Shown: positions 8,782 to 17,853, counted from the stretch's first letter. The stretch is DNA of 64,000 bases from Thauera chlorobenzoica (GCF_001922305.1 NZ_CP018839.1:3658001-3722000), one strand, 5' to 3'. A program made the numbers and translations. Notes: generated by a model not told the origin, from the letters alone.

Positions 8782-9648
8782 CTAGCCTTTCTTGAAGATG
8801 CCTTCGGGGCGCCACAGCAGCACCACCGCCATCACCAGGTACACCCCCAGTCCGGCGAACTCGGGCACCAGCACCTTGCCGAAGGTGTCGGTAAAGCCCA
8901 CCAGCAGCGCCGCCACCAGCGCCCCCCACACCGAACCGATGCCGCCGATCACCACCACCACGAAGGAGATGATCAGCACGTTGCCGCCCATCCCCGGATA
9001 CACCGAGGACACCGGCGCGGCGAGCATGCCGGCGAGCGCGGCCAGCGCCACGCCGAGGGCGAACACGTTGCGGTACAGCAGGTCGATGTTGACGCCGAGC
9101 GCCTGCACCATTTCGCGGTTGTGCGAGCCGGCGCGGATCATCATCCCCAGCCGGGTGCGCTGCATCAGCCACCACAGTCCGGCGGCCAGGGCCACGCACA
9201 CCACCGAGATCACGATCCGGTAGACCGGGTAGGACAGGGTGTCCGAAAGCTGGATCGAGGCCGAGAACAGCGCCGGGATGTCCACCCCGTGCACGTCGTC
9301 GCCCATGGTCAGGCTGCGCAGTTCCTCGAAGATCAGGATCAGCCCGTAGGTCAGCAGCACCTGCTGCAGGTGGTCGCGTTTGTACAGATGTACGAACAGC
9401 AGCTTCTCGAGCAGCGCCCCGAAGGCGAACGCCAGCGGTATGCCGAGCACGATCGCCAGCATCAGGTTGCCGGTGGCGCTGGTGAGGGCGAACGCCATGT
9501 AGGCGCCGATCATGTAGAAGCTGCCGTGCGCCAGGTTGATGATGCCCATGATCCCGAACACCAGCGTCAGCCCGCTGGCCACCAGAAACAGCAGCAGTCC
9601 GTACTGCAGCGAATTCAGGATCTGGATCAGGAAGGAAACGAAATCCAT
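8782..9648 (-). CDS. livH: ABC transporter permease, LivH type
   Basis: Inner-membrane permease of 288 residues, the partner of LivM. The LivH signature GLTLVFGIMGIINLAHGSFYMIGAY is near residue 25, shown here only to identify the family, and the loop RTRLGMMIRAGSHNREMVQALGVN is near residue 165. It follows livK by about 120 bp and is followed at once by livM. Substrate preference cannot be read from the permease. Confidence 0.92.
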   Translation of the reverse strand: MDFVSFLIQILNSLQYGLLLFLVASGLTLVFGIMGIINLAHGSFYMIGAYMAFALTSATGNLMLAIVLGIPLAFAFGALLEKLLFVHLYKRDHLQQVLLTYGLILIFEELRSLTMGDDVHGVDIPALFSASIQLSDTLSYPVYRIVISVVCVALAAGLWWLMQRTRLGMMIRAGSHNREMVQALGVNIDLLYRNVFALGVALAALAGMLAAPVSSVYPGMGGNVLIISFVVVVIGGIGSVWGALVAALLVGFTDTFGKVLVPEFAGLGVYLVMAVVLLWRPEGIFKKG

Positions 9649-9766
9649 GCTTGGGCCTCCCCCTCCCGGACTCGCCCAGGGCGGCGGGATACGGTGGATG
9701 AAAGTGCGTGGAACGGAAAACCCTGCGCCGGCCCGGCCGGCGCAGGCGGTGCGATCGGCGCAGCGA

Positions 9767-10948
9767 TCAGTTCATGCGGCAGCCGCGGGCCGGATCGGCG
9801 AGCTTGGGCGCGGCGACGCCGACGACCTTGTTCTCCTTGCCCTCGACCTTGCGCAGGTAGATGTCCTGCACCGGGTTGTTGGCCTTCGACAGGGAGAACG
9901 CACCGCGCGGGCTGTCGACCGTCGCCGCGCTCATCGCCTTCATCACCGCATCCTTGTCGAACTTGCCCGCCGGCGCCTTGGCCAGGCCGGCGCCGAGGAG
10001 CTGGGCGGCGTCATAGCCCTGCACCGCATAGACGTCGGGCTGTGCCTTGTAGGCGCTGGCGTAGCCGGTGCGGAACGCCTTGTCCTTCTCGGTATCGAGG
10101 CCGTCGGCGTAGTGCAGGGTGGTCATCACGCCCTCGCCCGCACCGCCCATCGCCTCCAGCGTGCCGTCGGTGAGGAAGCCCGAGCCGTACAGCGGGATGC
10201 TGTTCATGAGCCCCGCCGCATCGTAGTCCTTGACGAACTTGGCCGCGCCGCCGCCGGCAAAGAACACGAACACCGCATCGGGCTTGAGGCCGGCGATCTC
10301 GGTCAGGAAGGGCTGGAACTCGACGTTCGGGAAGGGCAGGTAGAGCTCCTTGGCGATCTTGCCGCCGGCCTGTTCGAAGGCCTCCTTGAAGCCGGCCACC
10401 GACTGCTCACCGAACGAGTACTTCCAGGTCACCGTGACCACGTTCTTGTGCCCGCGCTCGGCCACCACCTTGCCCATTGCGTAGGCCGGCTGCCAGGCCG
10501 AGAACGACACGCGGAACACGTTGGGCGCGCACAGCGGCCCGGTCAGCTCGTCGGCCCCGGCGTTGGGGATGATCATCAGGGTCTTGGTGTCGCGCGCGAC
10601 CTTGGCCATTGCCAGCGCCACGCCCGAGTGCACCGTGCCGACGAGCACATCGACTTCGTCGCGCTTGACCAGCTTGTTGGCGTTCTCGGTGGCCTTGGCG
10701 GCGTCGGACTCGTCATCGACGACGAAGTATTCGACCTCGCGCCCGCCCAGCTTGCCGCCCTGCTCCGCCACGTACTGCTTGAACCCGTTGGTGATCGCAT
10801 TGCCTACTGAAGCGTAGGTCCCGGTATAGGGCAGCATCAGGCCGACCTTGACCCTGTCCGCCGCATAGGCTCCGCTCAGCGGCAGCAAGGCCATCAGACC
10901 AACTCCGACCACACCAGTCACACACTGCATCGATTTCCGCGTGTTCAT
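9767..10948 (-). CDS. livK: ABC transporter periplasmic substrate-binding protein, LivK type
   Basis: Periplasmic ligand-binding receptor of the importer, 393 residues. The N-terminus has a classic signal peptide: a short basic start, a hydrophobic core and SGAYA-A near residue 29. The mature part is a type I periplasmic binding fold (VKVGLMLPYTGTYASVG). AAAGGAGAC precedes the ATG at 10948. About 195 bp of AT-rich sequence separates it from the crotonase gene at 11144, and I saw no ATAC-N10-GTAT operator there. This contrasts with the aromatic-degradation units to the right. The ligand could be an aromatic acid or an amino acid. Confidence 0.92.
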   Translation of the reverse strand: MNTRKSMQCVTGVVGVGLMALLPLSGAYAADRVKVGLMLPYTGTYASVGNAITNGFKQYVAEQGGKLGGREVEYFVVDDESDAAKATENANKLVKRDEVDVLVGTVHSGVALAMAKVARDTKTLMIIPNAGADELTGPLCAPNVFRVSFSAWQPAYAMGKVVAERGHKNVVTVTWKYSFGEQSVAGFKEAFEQAGGKIAKELYLPFPNVEFQPFLTEIAGLKPDAVFVFFAGGGAAKFVKDYDAAGLMNSIPLYGSGFLTDGTLEAMGGAGEGVMTTLHYADGLDTEKDKAFRTGYASAYKAQPDVYAVQGYDAAQLLGAGLAKAPAGKFDKDAVMKAMSAATVDSPRGAFSLSKANNPVQDIYLRKVEGKENKVVGVAAPKLADPARGCRMN

Positions 10949-11143
10949 GTAAGTCTCCTTTCGAATTTATAATTAAGCCAGCAAGCAAGGTTATTCACCC
11001 ACTTCTTGAACAACTCTGTTTCAACGATCAGCTTCGATTTTGTCAGATTCTTATGACATTTGTATTTACTAAATTCCCTGTTATTAACCCGGCAATGACA
11101 CGGATTCAGGTTTTAAAGATGGCTACGCGAAGCGCAGTGAGCA

Positions 11144-11929
11144 TTAGGCTCTATGCCGTTTTTCCAGGAATGCCGCGACAGCCTCCTCATGCTCTGAAGT
11201 CTTGTGAGCTAGCGCCTGGTAGGTTGCAGAAAGCTCCAACAGGGACTCCAAACGCATGTGCTGCCCCTCTCGCAGAAGCCGTTTTGTCATACGCAATGCA
11301 GGGCCAGGGTTGGAAACAATACGCTGCACCAACTTGTTAGCCACCTCCAGCAACTCCTCGCCAGGCACTACACGGGACACCAGGCCGCAGTCGAGAGCCT
11401 CTTGCGCAGAAATTGGATCGCCCGTGAAGGACATTTCCGCCGCCCACGATTGACCTACCACACGCGGCAGTAACCAAGCCCCCCCATCGCCCGGAACAAT
11501 CCCAACCTTTACAAAGGACTCCGCGAAATATGCTGATGAAGCGGCGATTCGGATATCGCACATGCATGCCAAGTCGCATCCTGCACCGATTGCCCCCCCA
11601 TTTACTGCCGCGATCACAGGCACCTCAAGATTGTAGAGTGCCAGCGTGAGCCGCTGAATTCCACGTCGATATTCATCGCTGATCGTGATCGGATCTACTT
11701 TCTCCTCCGAATAACGCCGCATATCCTTCAAATTTCCGCCCGCGCAAAACACCGTTCCCGCAGCAGTGAGGATGACGGCACGAACGGTCGGATCACAGGC
11801 GATACGGGAACATGCATCGACGAAGTCTTCGACAGCCGAATTGCCTGTCAGCACATTCCGGAGTTCGGGCTGATTCATGGTCAGCGTGACCACAGGCCCG
11901 TTCTTTTCGAACAGCAGGAAACTACCCAT
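11144..11929 (-). CDS. Enoyl-CoA hydratase/isomerase (crotonase) family protein, atypical active site
   Basis: A 261-residue crotonase fold. The CoA-binding oxyanion-hole segments are present (AGGNLKDMRRY near residue 60, GAIGAGCDLACMCDI near residue 105). The two glutamates of classical hydratases are missing: the first position is Asp (GAGCDLA), and the second lies in FAESFVKVGIVPGDGG without Glu at the usual place. This resembles PaaG-like isomerases or other crotonases more than a hydratase. The ATG at 11929 has GAGAGACG ahead. It is the last gene of the ligase-led unit and nearly abuts the small acyl-CoA dehydrogenase gene. It may isomerise a dehydrogenated product of the neighbouring dehydrogenases. 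Confidence 0.85.
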   Translation of the reverse strand: MGSFLLFEKNGPVVTLTMNQPELRNVLTGNSAVEDFVDACSRIACDPTVRAVILTAAGTVFCAGGNLKDMRRYSEEKVDPITISDEYRRGIQRLTLALYNLEVPVIAAVNGGAIGAGCDLACMCDIRIAASSAYFAESFVKVGIVPGDGGAWLLPRVVGQSWAAEMSFTGDPISAQEALDCGLVSRVVPGEELLEVANKLVQRIVSNPGPALRMTKRLLREGQHMRLESLLELSATYQALAHKTSEHEEAVAAFLEKRHRA

Positions 11930-11964
11930 TATTCGTCTCTCAATATCAAGTTGGATGGAACAGC

Positions 11965-12975
11965 TCAACCGGCAAGACTCTGACGTACGAAATCCAGAGT
12001 TCGTGACTCACCGGCGGCAAGCAGTTCGCGCCCGATGATCTTTGACCAATAGACTTCGGTTCCATACGCGAGGCGCCACTCGTGCATCCGGCGTGTGAAA
12101 AGTTGCAAATCATATTCCTCGGTAAACCCCATTGCGCCGTGAACGGAATGCGCAATTGACGACACCGTACCGACCGCCTCGCTGGTGCGTTGCTTTGCCA
12201 CAGCGGCAGCCATCAATTTGGGACGTGTCCCCGCGGTACTAAAACCGACCTGGGCCGCCATTCTGGCCGCGAAAACCTGCTCTGCCATGACACTGACCTG
12301 CTGCTGGATGATTTGCAGTTTTGCAATCGGCCTCCCGAATTGCACTCGATCATTGGCATAGCCCATGGTCATATTCAACGTCCGCTCCATGGCTCCGGCG
12401 AGCATTGCCGAAATCAGACACGCTCCATAGGCGCGCCAGTGAGATCCGGGAAGTTCGTTGCCAGAAATCGACGGGTTGGTCCATCGCATTCGGGCATTGA
12501 CGCTCCCGTACCCCCCGGCAATGTGCCTTTGGGCACCGGTCGCAGGCAATAGCTGCGCCCGATCGCCGAAATCCACCAAGACCCAGTCAGCCACTTCACC
12601 AAACGGTACGTAATTCGATACGACTGTTCCGTCCGGAGTCACCGAGACGTCTCCAGCAATCGTTATCGACCCTTCTGGAAGTTCGGCATTGGTCTCCGAC
12701 ATGATTCCTCGAACCAATATGGTCTGCATCAACGGTAGCGGCAAGGCATGGCGACCAGCAACAAACGCGATCGGATAGGCATCGGACAGACTCAATCCTG
12801 ACCCCCCTCTCGCTTCAGCCACCAGGGCGTCGGTAAAGCCGGACTCCTGTAATGCCCGCCAAAGTACGGCACGTTCCTTCGGGCCTCCCTCCCCCCTCTC
12901 GATACGGCGCACATGATTCGGCGAACAGCAATCACCGAGCAGTTGCTCCATCGCGTCGAATATGATCTCTCGCAT
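11965..12975 (-). CDS. Acyl-CoA dehydrogenase family protein (smaller subunit type)
   Basis: A 336-residue, somewhat short acyl-CoA dehydrogenase-like flavoprotein. The C-terminal half is clear: MTMGYANDRVQFGRPIAKLQIIQQ near residue 200 and the FAD-binding helix segment HGAMGFTEEYDLQLFTRRM near residue 280. The N-terminal half is divergent. Genes of this size often pair with a full-length dehydrogenase to form a heteromeric enzyme (as in PimC/PimD), and the next gene upstream, only 12 bp away, is such a partner. Likely role: dehydrogenation of a pimeloyl-, glutaryl- or branched acyl-CoA intermediate after ring opening. The substrate is inferred only from context. Confidence 0.85.
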   Translation of the reverse strand: MREIIFDAMEQLLGDCCSPNHVRRIERGEGGPKERAVLWRALQESGFTDALVAEARGGSGLSLSDAYPIAFVAGRHALPLPLMQTILVRGIMSETNAELPEGSITIAGDVSVTPDGTVVSNYVPFGEVADWVLVDFGDRAQLLPATGAQRHIAGGYGSVNARMRWTNPSISGNELPGSHWRAYGACLISAMLAGAMERTLNMTMGYANDRVQFGRPIAKLQIIQQQVSVMAEQVFAARMAAQVGFSTAGTRPKLMAAAVAKQRTSEAVGTVSSIAHSVHGAMGFTEEYDLQLFTRRMHEWRLAYGTEVYWSKIIGRELLAAGESRTLDFVRQSLAG

Positions 12976-12987
12976 GACCGCTGTCCT

Positions 12988-14139
12988 CTACCGAAGTCCG
13001 AGCCCACGGGCGATCATCCCGCGCAGGATTTCCCGCGTGCCGCCTCGCAGAGAAAATGAAGGAGAAATTTGTGTCACGTATGCCAGGGTTTTCAACAGGA
13101 CGGATGGCACCGGACGATCCGGATCGTCCCCCAGACTGTCAGCAATCAGGAGCGGCATCTGCTGCTCGAATTCCGTCCCCAAGTCCTTGACTAGCGCGGC
13201 CTCAACCACTGGACTCTCACCCCGCGCCAGCTTTTCCGTGACCGAAATGGCCATCGCACGCAGCACGCATAGCTGGCTGGCCATGCGCCCGAGCAACGCG
13301 ACGTGCCCATCATCAACAGGCATATCACGACCGAGGAAAGCAAACCACTCGTCAAGGAGAACCAGCGTGGAATAAATGCGCTCCGGCCCACTGCGTTCGA
13401 ACGCAAGTTCCGCCGTCACTTGTTCCCAACCGGACCCCTCTGCACCGATCAGCGCATCGTCACCGAGCATCACGTCGTCGAAGAAGACTTCACAGAAATG
13501 AGCGTCCCCCGTAATGTCATGGATCGGCCGCACAGTCACGCCCTGTAAGGAGAGATCGACGATCATCTGGGACAAGCCCTTGTGCCGATCCGCAGGCTCC
13601 CCTGATGTACGCACAAGTGCAATCATGTAATGGGAACGGTAGGCATTCGTTGTCCAGATCTTGCGTCCGTTCAGCTTCCAGCCGCTATCCGTCCTGACCG
13701 CCCGAGTTGTCACGCTGGCGAGATCCGAACCCGAGTTAGGCTCACTCATGCCGATGCAAAAAAAAGCTTCCCCTCGGCAGATTCGGGGCAGATAGAATTT
13801 CTTCTGCACTTCGGACCCATATTTGTGGATCAAGGGTCCGCTCTGGCGGTCTGCAATCCAGTGAGCGGTGACGGGAGCCCCGGCAGAGAGCAGTTCCTCC
13901 ACGACGACAAAGCGCGCGAACGAACTTCGCCCGCCCCCGCCGTATTCCTTCGGCAGGGTCAAGCCGAGCCACCCTTTCGCAGCGAGCCGGCGACTAAAGT
14001 CGGCGTCGTAGCCCATCCAGGACCGGGCACGGACATCGGCCGGCACCCCGTCCAGCGCTTCGTCAAGAAATGCACGCACAGAGGCTCGCAGAGCCTCGTC
14101 CTCGGCGGGGATGGATGTAAGCTCAAGCGACTCGATCAT
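12988..14139 (-). CDS. Acyl-CoA dehydrogenase (large subunit type)
   Basis: A 383-residue acyl-CoA dehydrogenase with the usual fold: FCIGMSEPNSGSDLASVTTRAV near residue 130 (FAD/substrate loop), WTTNAYRSHYMIALV, then the C-terminal FAD-binding region LRGGTREILRGMIARGLG. The region that usually carries the catalytic base reads SLRGGTREI, so I cannot place the base with certainty. The start overlaps the CoA-transferase stop by 4 bp (ATGA), showing that the transferase was part of the same operon before it was split by an IS. It probably forms one enzyme with the 336-residue protein that follows. Confidence 0.88.
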   Translation of the reverse strand: MIESLELTSIPAEDEALRASVRAFLDEALDGVPADVRARSWMGYDADFSRRLAAKGWLGLTLPKEYGGGGRSSFARFVVVEELLSAGAPVTAHWIADRQSGPLIHKYGSEVQKKFYLPRICRGEAFFCIGMSEPNSGSDLASVTTRAVRTDSGWKLNGRKIWTTNAYRSHYMIALVRTSGEPADRHKGLSQMIVDLSLQGVTVRPIHDITGDAHFCEVFFDDVMLGDDALIGAEGSGWEQVTAELAFERSGPERIYSTLVLLDEWFAFLGRDMPVDDGHVALLGRMASQLCVLRAMAISVTEKLARGESPVVEAALVKDLGTEFEQQMPLLIADSLGDDPDRPVPSVLLKTLAYVTQISPSFSLRGGTREILRGMIARGLGLR

Positions 14140-14589
14140 GAATGCTCCTTCGTTCTATTGAATGTCTCGCCGCGCCGAAGCGCGGCTCGGAAATCCGGAT
14201 GTGCCACGGCACTGAGCTCCAGTGCCCGCTGTGCTGGCGATTTATTTCGCAGTCGAGCAACCCCATACTCGGTCACCACGTAATCGATGTCTTGCGCACC
14301 TACTGTCCTAGGCACTCCCCGGCCGAACGCAGTGACAATGTTGCTGACCGCGTCCCCTTTGGTTGCGGCGCGGAGTGCGATGACGCTCATACCGCCCTTC
14401 GCTGCTGATGCGCCCCTTGCAAAGTCCGGCAGTCCTCCGGGCGTTGAGATCACGCGATCGCCGACCTGCTCGGCATTGGCACTGCCATTTATGTCGACCT
14501 GCAGGACGCTGTTGATCGCAACGAGCCCATCGATGGCCGCGAGGACATCAAGTGCGTGTGTAAACGAGCAGGGATGAAATTCGACCAAC
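14136..14589 (-). pseudogene. Acetyl-CoA hydrolase/CoA-transferase family, C-terminal part of IS-split gene
   Basis: The downstream piece of a CoA-transferase gene interrupted by the IS at 14597-16520. It encodes the family's C-terminal domain: NPLVEFHPCSF, then VLQVDINGSANAEQVG and GGLPDFARGA, ending DFRAALRRGETFN. Joined to the upstream piece (16521-17371) with one copy of the 7-bp target GGGTTAC, it gives an unbroken 434-residue frame, normal for the family. The family moves CoA between carboxylic acids or hydrolyses acyl-CoA. As it stands the piece has no promoter or start of its own apart from a chance GTG near 14609, so it is probably inactive. Confidence 0.92.
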
Positions 14590-14596
14590 GGGTTAC
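14590..14596. repeat. Target-site duplication, copy 1 (IS1634-type element)
   Basis: GGGTTAC, repeated at 16521-16527 on the far side of the IS. Removing the IS plus one copy restores the CoA-transferase reading frame exactly. Confidence 0.85.
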
Positions 14597-16520
14597 CGGG
14601 GTTCGACACTTCACCCCGAATTTCGCCCCTTTTCGGAAAGTGCCTTCAGCACCGGCGCGGGTTTCAAGGCCATGATCGCAAAAGTGCTGTGGTGGCACGT
14701 TTGCAACATCCGCCTTCAGACTTGACGAGGCCTTGCGCCTGGGTAAAGTAGCGGCATGCACGTCAAGCTCACCACCTCGGGAGGCCGCCGCTACGTCCAG
14801 CTCGTCGAGTCCTATCGCGACGAGGCGGGACGGGTGAAGAAGCGCACCGTCGCCACGCTCGGCCGTGCCGAGCAGGTCGATGGTTCGCTCGACGCGGTGA
14901 TCAACGGCCTGCTCAAGGTCACCGGCCGCGAACCGATGGGCGCCAAGCCACCGGCGCCGACGGTGTCGTTCGAGTCCGCGCGCTCGCTCGGTAACGTGTG
15001 GGCGCTGACCGAGCTGTGGAAGTCGCTCGGGTTCTCGGGGCTGCGTCGGGTGTTCCGGCGCACGCGCCGGAACACGGATGTAGAAGCGCTGATCCGCCTG
15101 ATGGTGCTCAACCGCCTGTGCGATCCGGAATCCAAGCTCGGCGTGCTGCGCTGGGTACAGACGGTGGCGCTGCCCGACTTCGGGCCGAAGGCGGTCACGC
15201 ACCAGCAGTTGCTGCGCAGTCTCGATGCCCTGATGGACCACCAGGATGAGGTCGATGCGGTGATCGCCGGGCTGCTGCACCCACTGATCGACCAGGATCT
15301 GTCGGTGGTGTTCTACGACCTCACCACGATCCGTAGCGAAGGACTCAGCCAGCAGGCTGGCGACGTGCGCCAGTACGGCATGGCCAAGGAAGGACTGATC
15401 GCCCGCCAGTTCATGCTCGGCGTGGTGCAGACCGCCGAGGGGCTGCCGATCTACCACGAGGTGTTCGACGGCAGCACGGCCGAGACCCGGACCCTGTTGC
15501 CCACGCTCACCAAGGTGCTCGAGCGCTTCCCGTCGGTGCAGCGCCTGGTGCTGGTCGCTGACCGGGGGCTGCTCAGCCTGGACAATCTGGAGGCGCTGAA
15601 AGCCGTGCGCCTGGCCAGCGGCAAGCCGCTCGAGTTCATCGTCGCCGTGCCCGGTCGGCGCTACAACGAGTTCATCGAGCTGCTCGAACCCTTCCACGAG
15701 CAGCAGTGCGCCACCGCCACGCAGGAAGTGATCGCGGAGCAGGCCTGGAACGAGCTGAGGCTGGTGGTCGCGCACGACCCGGTGGCTGCGGCCACCAAGA
15801 CCGAGCAGCGCAACGAGCGTATCGACGCGCTGACCCGCCAGGCGGACCAATGGACGGGCAAGCTCACCGAGCAGGATGAAGGCGTGAAGCACCGGGGTCG
15901 CAAGCTCTCGGACAGCGGCGCCAAGGCGCGCTTCTACCACGCGGTCAGCGAAGCGCACCTGTCGCGCATCCTCAAGGTGGATCTGGCAGAGGAGCTGTTC
16001 AGCTACCACATCGACGACAAGGCGAAGCGCCTTGCCGAAATGATGGACGGCAAGCTGCTGCTGGTCACCAACGCCGAGGGCTTGTCCGCACAGAACGTGA
16101 TTCAGCGCTACAAGTCGCTCGCCGACATCGAGCGCGGCTTCAAGGTGCTCAAGTCCGAGATCGAGATCGGCCCGGTGTATCACCGCCTGCCCGAGCGGAT
16201 TCGCGCGCACGCGTCGATCTGCTTCATGGCGCTGATCCTGCATCGGGTCATGCGTAGCCGACTTAAGGCCACCGACGCGGGTTACACGCCCGAGCGCGCG
16301 CTCGAGCAACTACAGCGCATCCAGCATCACCGGGTGCGGCTGAACGGCGGCGAGCCGGTGGCGGGAGTGTCGACGCTCAGCACGGAGCAGAACGAGGTGC
16401 TTCATGCATTAGGAATCGAAAAGCCAACGGCGCCGGAGCAGTTGGCGCTGTTGTAGTGGCATTTTTGAAAGTGCGCTCTAGCAAAAACAAGCACTTGCGA
16501 GCGTAACTGTCGAACTCGGG
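14597..16520 (+). mobile_element. IS1634-family insertion sequence, complete
   Basis: About 1.92 kb with imperfect terminal inverted repeats sharing the core TTCGACA: left end CGGGGTTCGACACTT; right end, reverse-complemented, CCCGAGTTCGACAGTT. It is flanked by 7-bp direct repeats and carries one transposase gene in the plus direction, against the catabolic operon. It sits inside the CoA-transferase gene between the codons for R-N-P. The intact transposase, matching ends and clean duplication indicate a recent, potentially mobile insertion. Confidence 0.88.
14756..16456 (+). CDS. IS1634-family transposase
   Basis: A 566-residue DDE transposase of the IS4/IS1634 type. The N-terminal region (YVQLVESYRDEAGRVKKRTVATLGR) and the catalytic-domain segments VVFYDLTTI near residue 185, LVLVADRGLLS near residue 270 and DIERGFKVLKSEIEIGPVYHR near residue 465 are recognisable. 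The last carries the Y-x2-R/E-type region. It is full length for the family and ends about 60 bp before the right inverted repeat. It splits the CoA-transferase gene. Confidence 0.92.
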   Translation: MHVKLTTSGGRRYVQLVESYRDEAGRVKKRTVATLGRAEQVDGSLDAVINGLLKVTGREPMGAKPPAPTVSFESARSLGNVWALTELWKSLGFSGLRRVFRRTRRNTDVEALIRLMVLNRLCDPESKLGVLRWVQTVALPDFGPKAVTHQQLLRSLDALMDHQDEVDAVIAGLLHPLIDQDLSVVFYDLTTIRSEGLSQQAGDVRQYGMAKEGLIARQFMLGVVQTAEGLPIYHEVFDGSTAETRTLLPTLTKVLERFPSVQRLVLVADRGLLSLDNLEALKAVRLASGKPLEFIVAVPGRRYNEFIELLEPFHEQQCATATQEVIAEQAWNELRLVVAHDPVAAATKTEQRNERIDALTRQADQWTGKLTEQDEGVKHRGRKLSDSGAKARFYHAVSEAHLSRILKVDLAEELFSYHIDDKAKRLAEMMDGKLLLVTNAEGLSAQNVIQRYKSLADIERGFKVLKSEIEIGPVYHRLPERIRAHASICFMALILHRVMRSRLKATDAGYTPERALEQLQRIQHHRVRLNGGEPVAGVSTLSTEQNEVLHALGIEKPTAPEQLALL

Positions 16521-16527
16521 GGGTTAC
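16521..16527. repeat. Target-site duplication, copy 2 (IS1634-type element)
   Basis: GGGTTAC, identical to 14590-14596, directly outside the right inverted repeat. Confidence 0.85.
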
Positions 16528-17371
16528 GGTCAAGGAAGTCATAGAAGGATCGGGTACCTGCAGCCATCGTTGTAACCGTCTTACCCGGCAACACCTTTTT
16601 CGTTGCGTTAGTCACAACACCGCGCTCGATCAGCGGCCGAACGCCATCGCTGATGACACCGCTATGGATCCCCAAATCGTATAGGTGGCCCAGTTCCGTG
16701 AACACCAGGTCCGGCAAGGCTCCGATGCCAGTCTGCAACACAGCTCCAGAAGAGATGAGACCTGCTATATGTCCTGCGATTGTCAGGTCAATGTCGTCAG
16801 TGTCGGCTGGGCACACGACCTGCGGGCCGCGATTCGCATTAATGACGAAGTCGACCTCCTCGGGCAGCAAGGCCGTGTCTCCGCAGGTAAAAGGCATCTG
16901 CGGGTTCACTTCCGCAACGACGATTGGATCCTGAGCGAGGACCGCCCGCATATAGTCGACCGATACCCCGAGAGACATCCTCCCATTTTCGTCTGGCGCA
17001 GAGACCTGTAGTAGCAGGAGATCGGCCCTGATCTCACCGCTTACGAAAAGGGCCGGAATTTCCGACAGCGTGCAGCGTCGAAAAGAAGCGCGGCCTGAAT
17101 TGATCGGCTCACGCAATCCCTTTCCCGGAAACAGCGCCTGGACCGAAAGATGCTCGGTTGCCTCTACGCCAGCATAGGGCGCTTCGCCCATCGGCATGAG
17201 CCCATACACGGTCGCCCCGCGGAACACCTCGGCTGCTTCACTCAGTTGCTGAGCCAAGCGCGGAGGCTCGGCACACGCGGAGTGGAGTACTATGCATGGC
17301 GCATCGGGCAAAGCCGAACGTAGGTCTCGGAGATGCGACAGTTGGAGTCTCTTGCCGCGCGGAGTAATCAT
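16521..17371 (-). pseudogene. Acetyl-CoA hydrolase/CoA-transferase family, N-terminal part of IS-split gene
   Basis: The upstream piece of the interrupted CoA-transferase. The ATG at 17371 follows GAGGGAGG. It encodes the N-terminal domain (CIVLHSACAEPPRLAQQLSE, then DLLLLQVSAPDENGRMSLG) and the middle motif GIGALPDLVFTELGHLYDLGIHSGVISDG. In 4-hydroxybutyrate and butyrate CoA-transferases I recall that last motif as LGIHTEM with a catalytic Glu; here it reads HSG, so even the ancestral protein may have been a hydrolase or an atypical transferase. Reading beyond 16521 enters the IS and stops after about 14 foreign residues. Confidence 0.92.
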
Positions 17372-17404
17372 TACTTCTTGCCTCCCTCTTACGTACAGAA
17401 TTCT

Positions 17405-17809
17405 TTACCAGCCTTCTTGCCCCAGCTGCCCCGCGTACATCTCCTTGCCGATGCGGTTGGGCTTGGCCGAAGCCAGACCGGTTTCGTTGTATTCATCCGT
17501 TCGCGCCAGGTAGAAAACGTCAATTTCTGTTGTATCCTGCGCGCATATCGGACAACCTAGTCTCTTGACCACGTCGAGATCGACATCCTCGGCCGATGCG
17601 TACGCATCCTCATAGAGAGTCACGGACTCGCGGATCGGAGCACGAAAGATGCGATTCACAATGAAACCTAATATTTCCTTGCGCAGGATCACCGGTGCTT
17701 TCCCGATCGCATTGCAGAACTCCACTACGCGTTCAACGGCATCAGAAACTGTCGAATGAAAGACAACCTCCACCAATTCGATAACCGATGCCGGGCATGA
17801 GAAACGCAA
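17405..17809 (-). pseudogene. 3-hydroxyacyl-CoA dehydrogenase remnant (truncated paralogue)
   Basis: A 134-codon remnant of a short-type 3-hydroxyacyl-CoA dehydrogenase. It aligns by eye along its length with residues ~130-265 of the intact enzyme at 24569-25438 (for example PVILRKEILGFIVNRIFRA against PVVLRKEIPGFIVNRIFRA, and YEDAYASAEDVDLDVVKRLG against YEEGYASAEDIDLAVTKGLG). The whole NAD-binding Rossmann half is missing, and the C-terminal tail (GKKSGKGFYIYGD in the intact copy) is replaced by GQLGQEGW and a stop. No good start exists; TTG at 17809 merely opens the frame. It lies between an acyl-CoA dehydrogenase and the split CoA-transferase, in operon direction. Confidence 0.88.
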
Positions 17810-17853
17810 ATTGCTTTATCCCGGGAGACGGACCACAGTTGCATCCTCGCTCT

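Noticed and set aside
10949..11143. MbdR-type operator before livK
   Set aside because: No ATAC-N10-GTAT or one-mismatch version found by eye; the importer is probably not under the same repressor.
14489..16309. 606-codon minus-strand frame through the IS1634-type transposase
   Set aside because: Antisense to an intact transposase and only seemingly joined to the CoA-transferase remnant.
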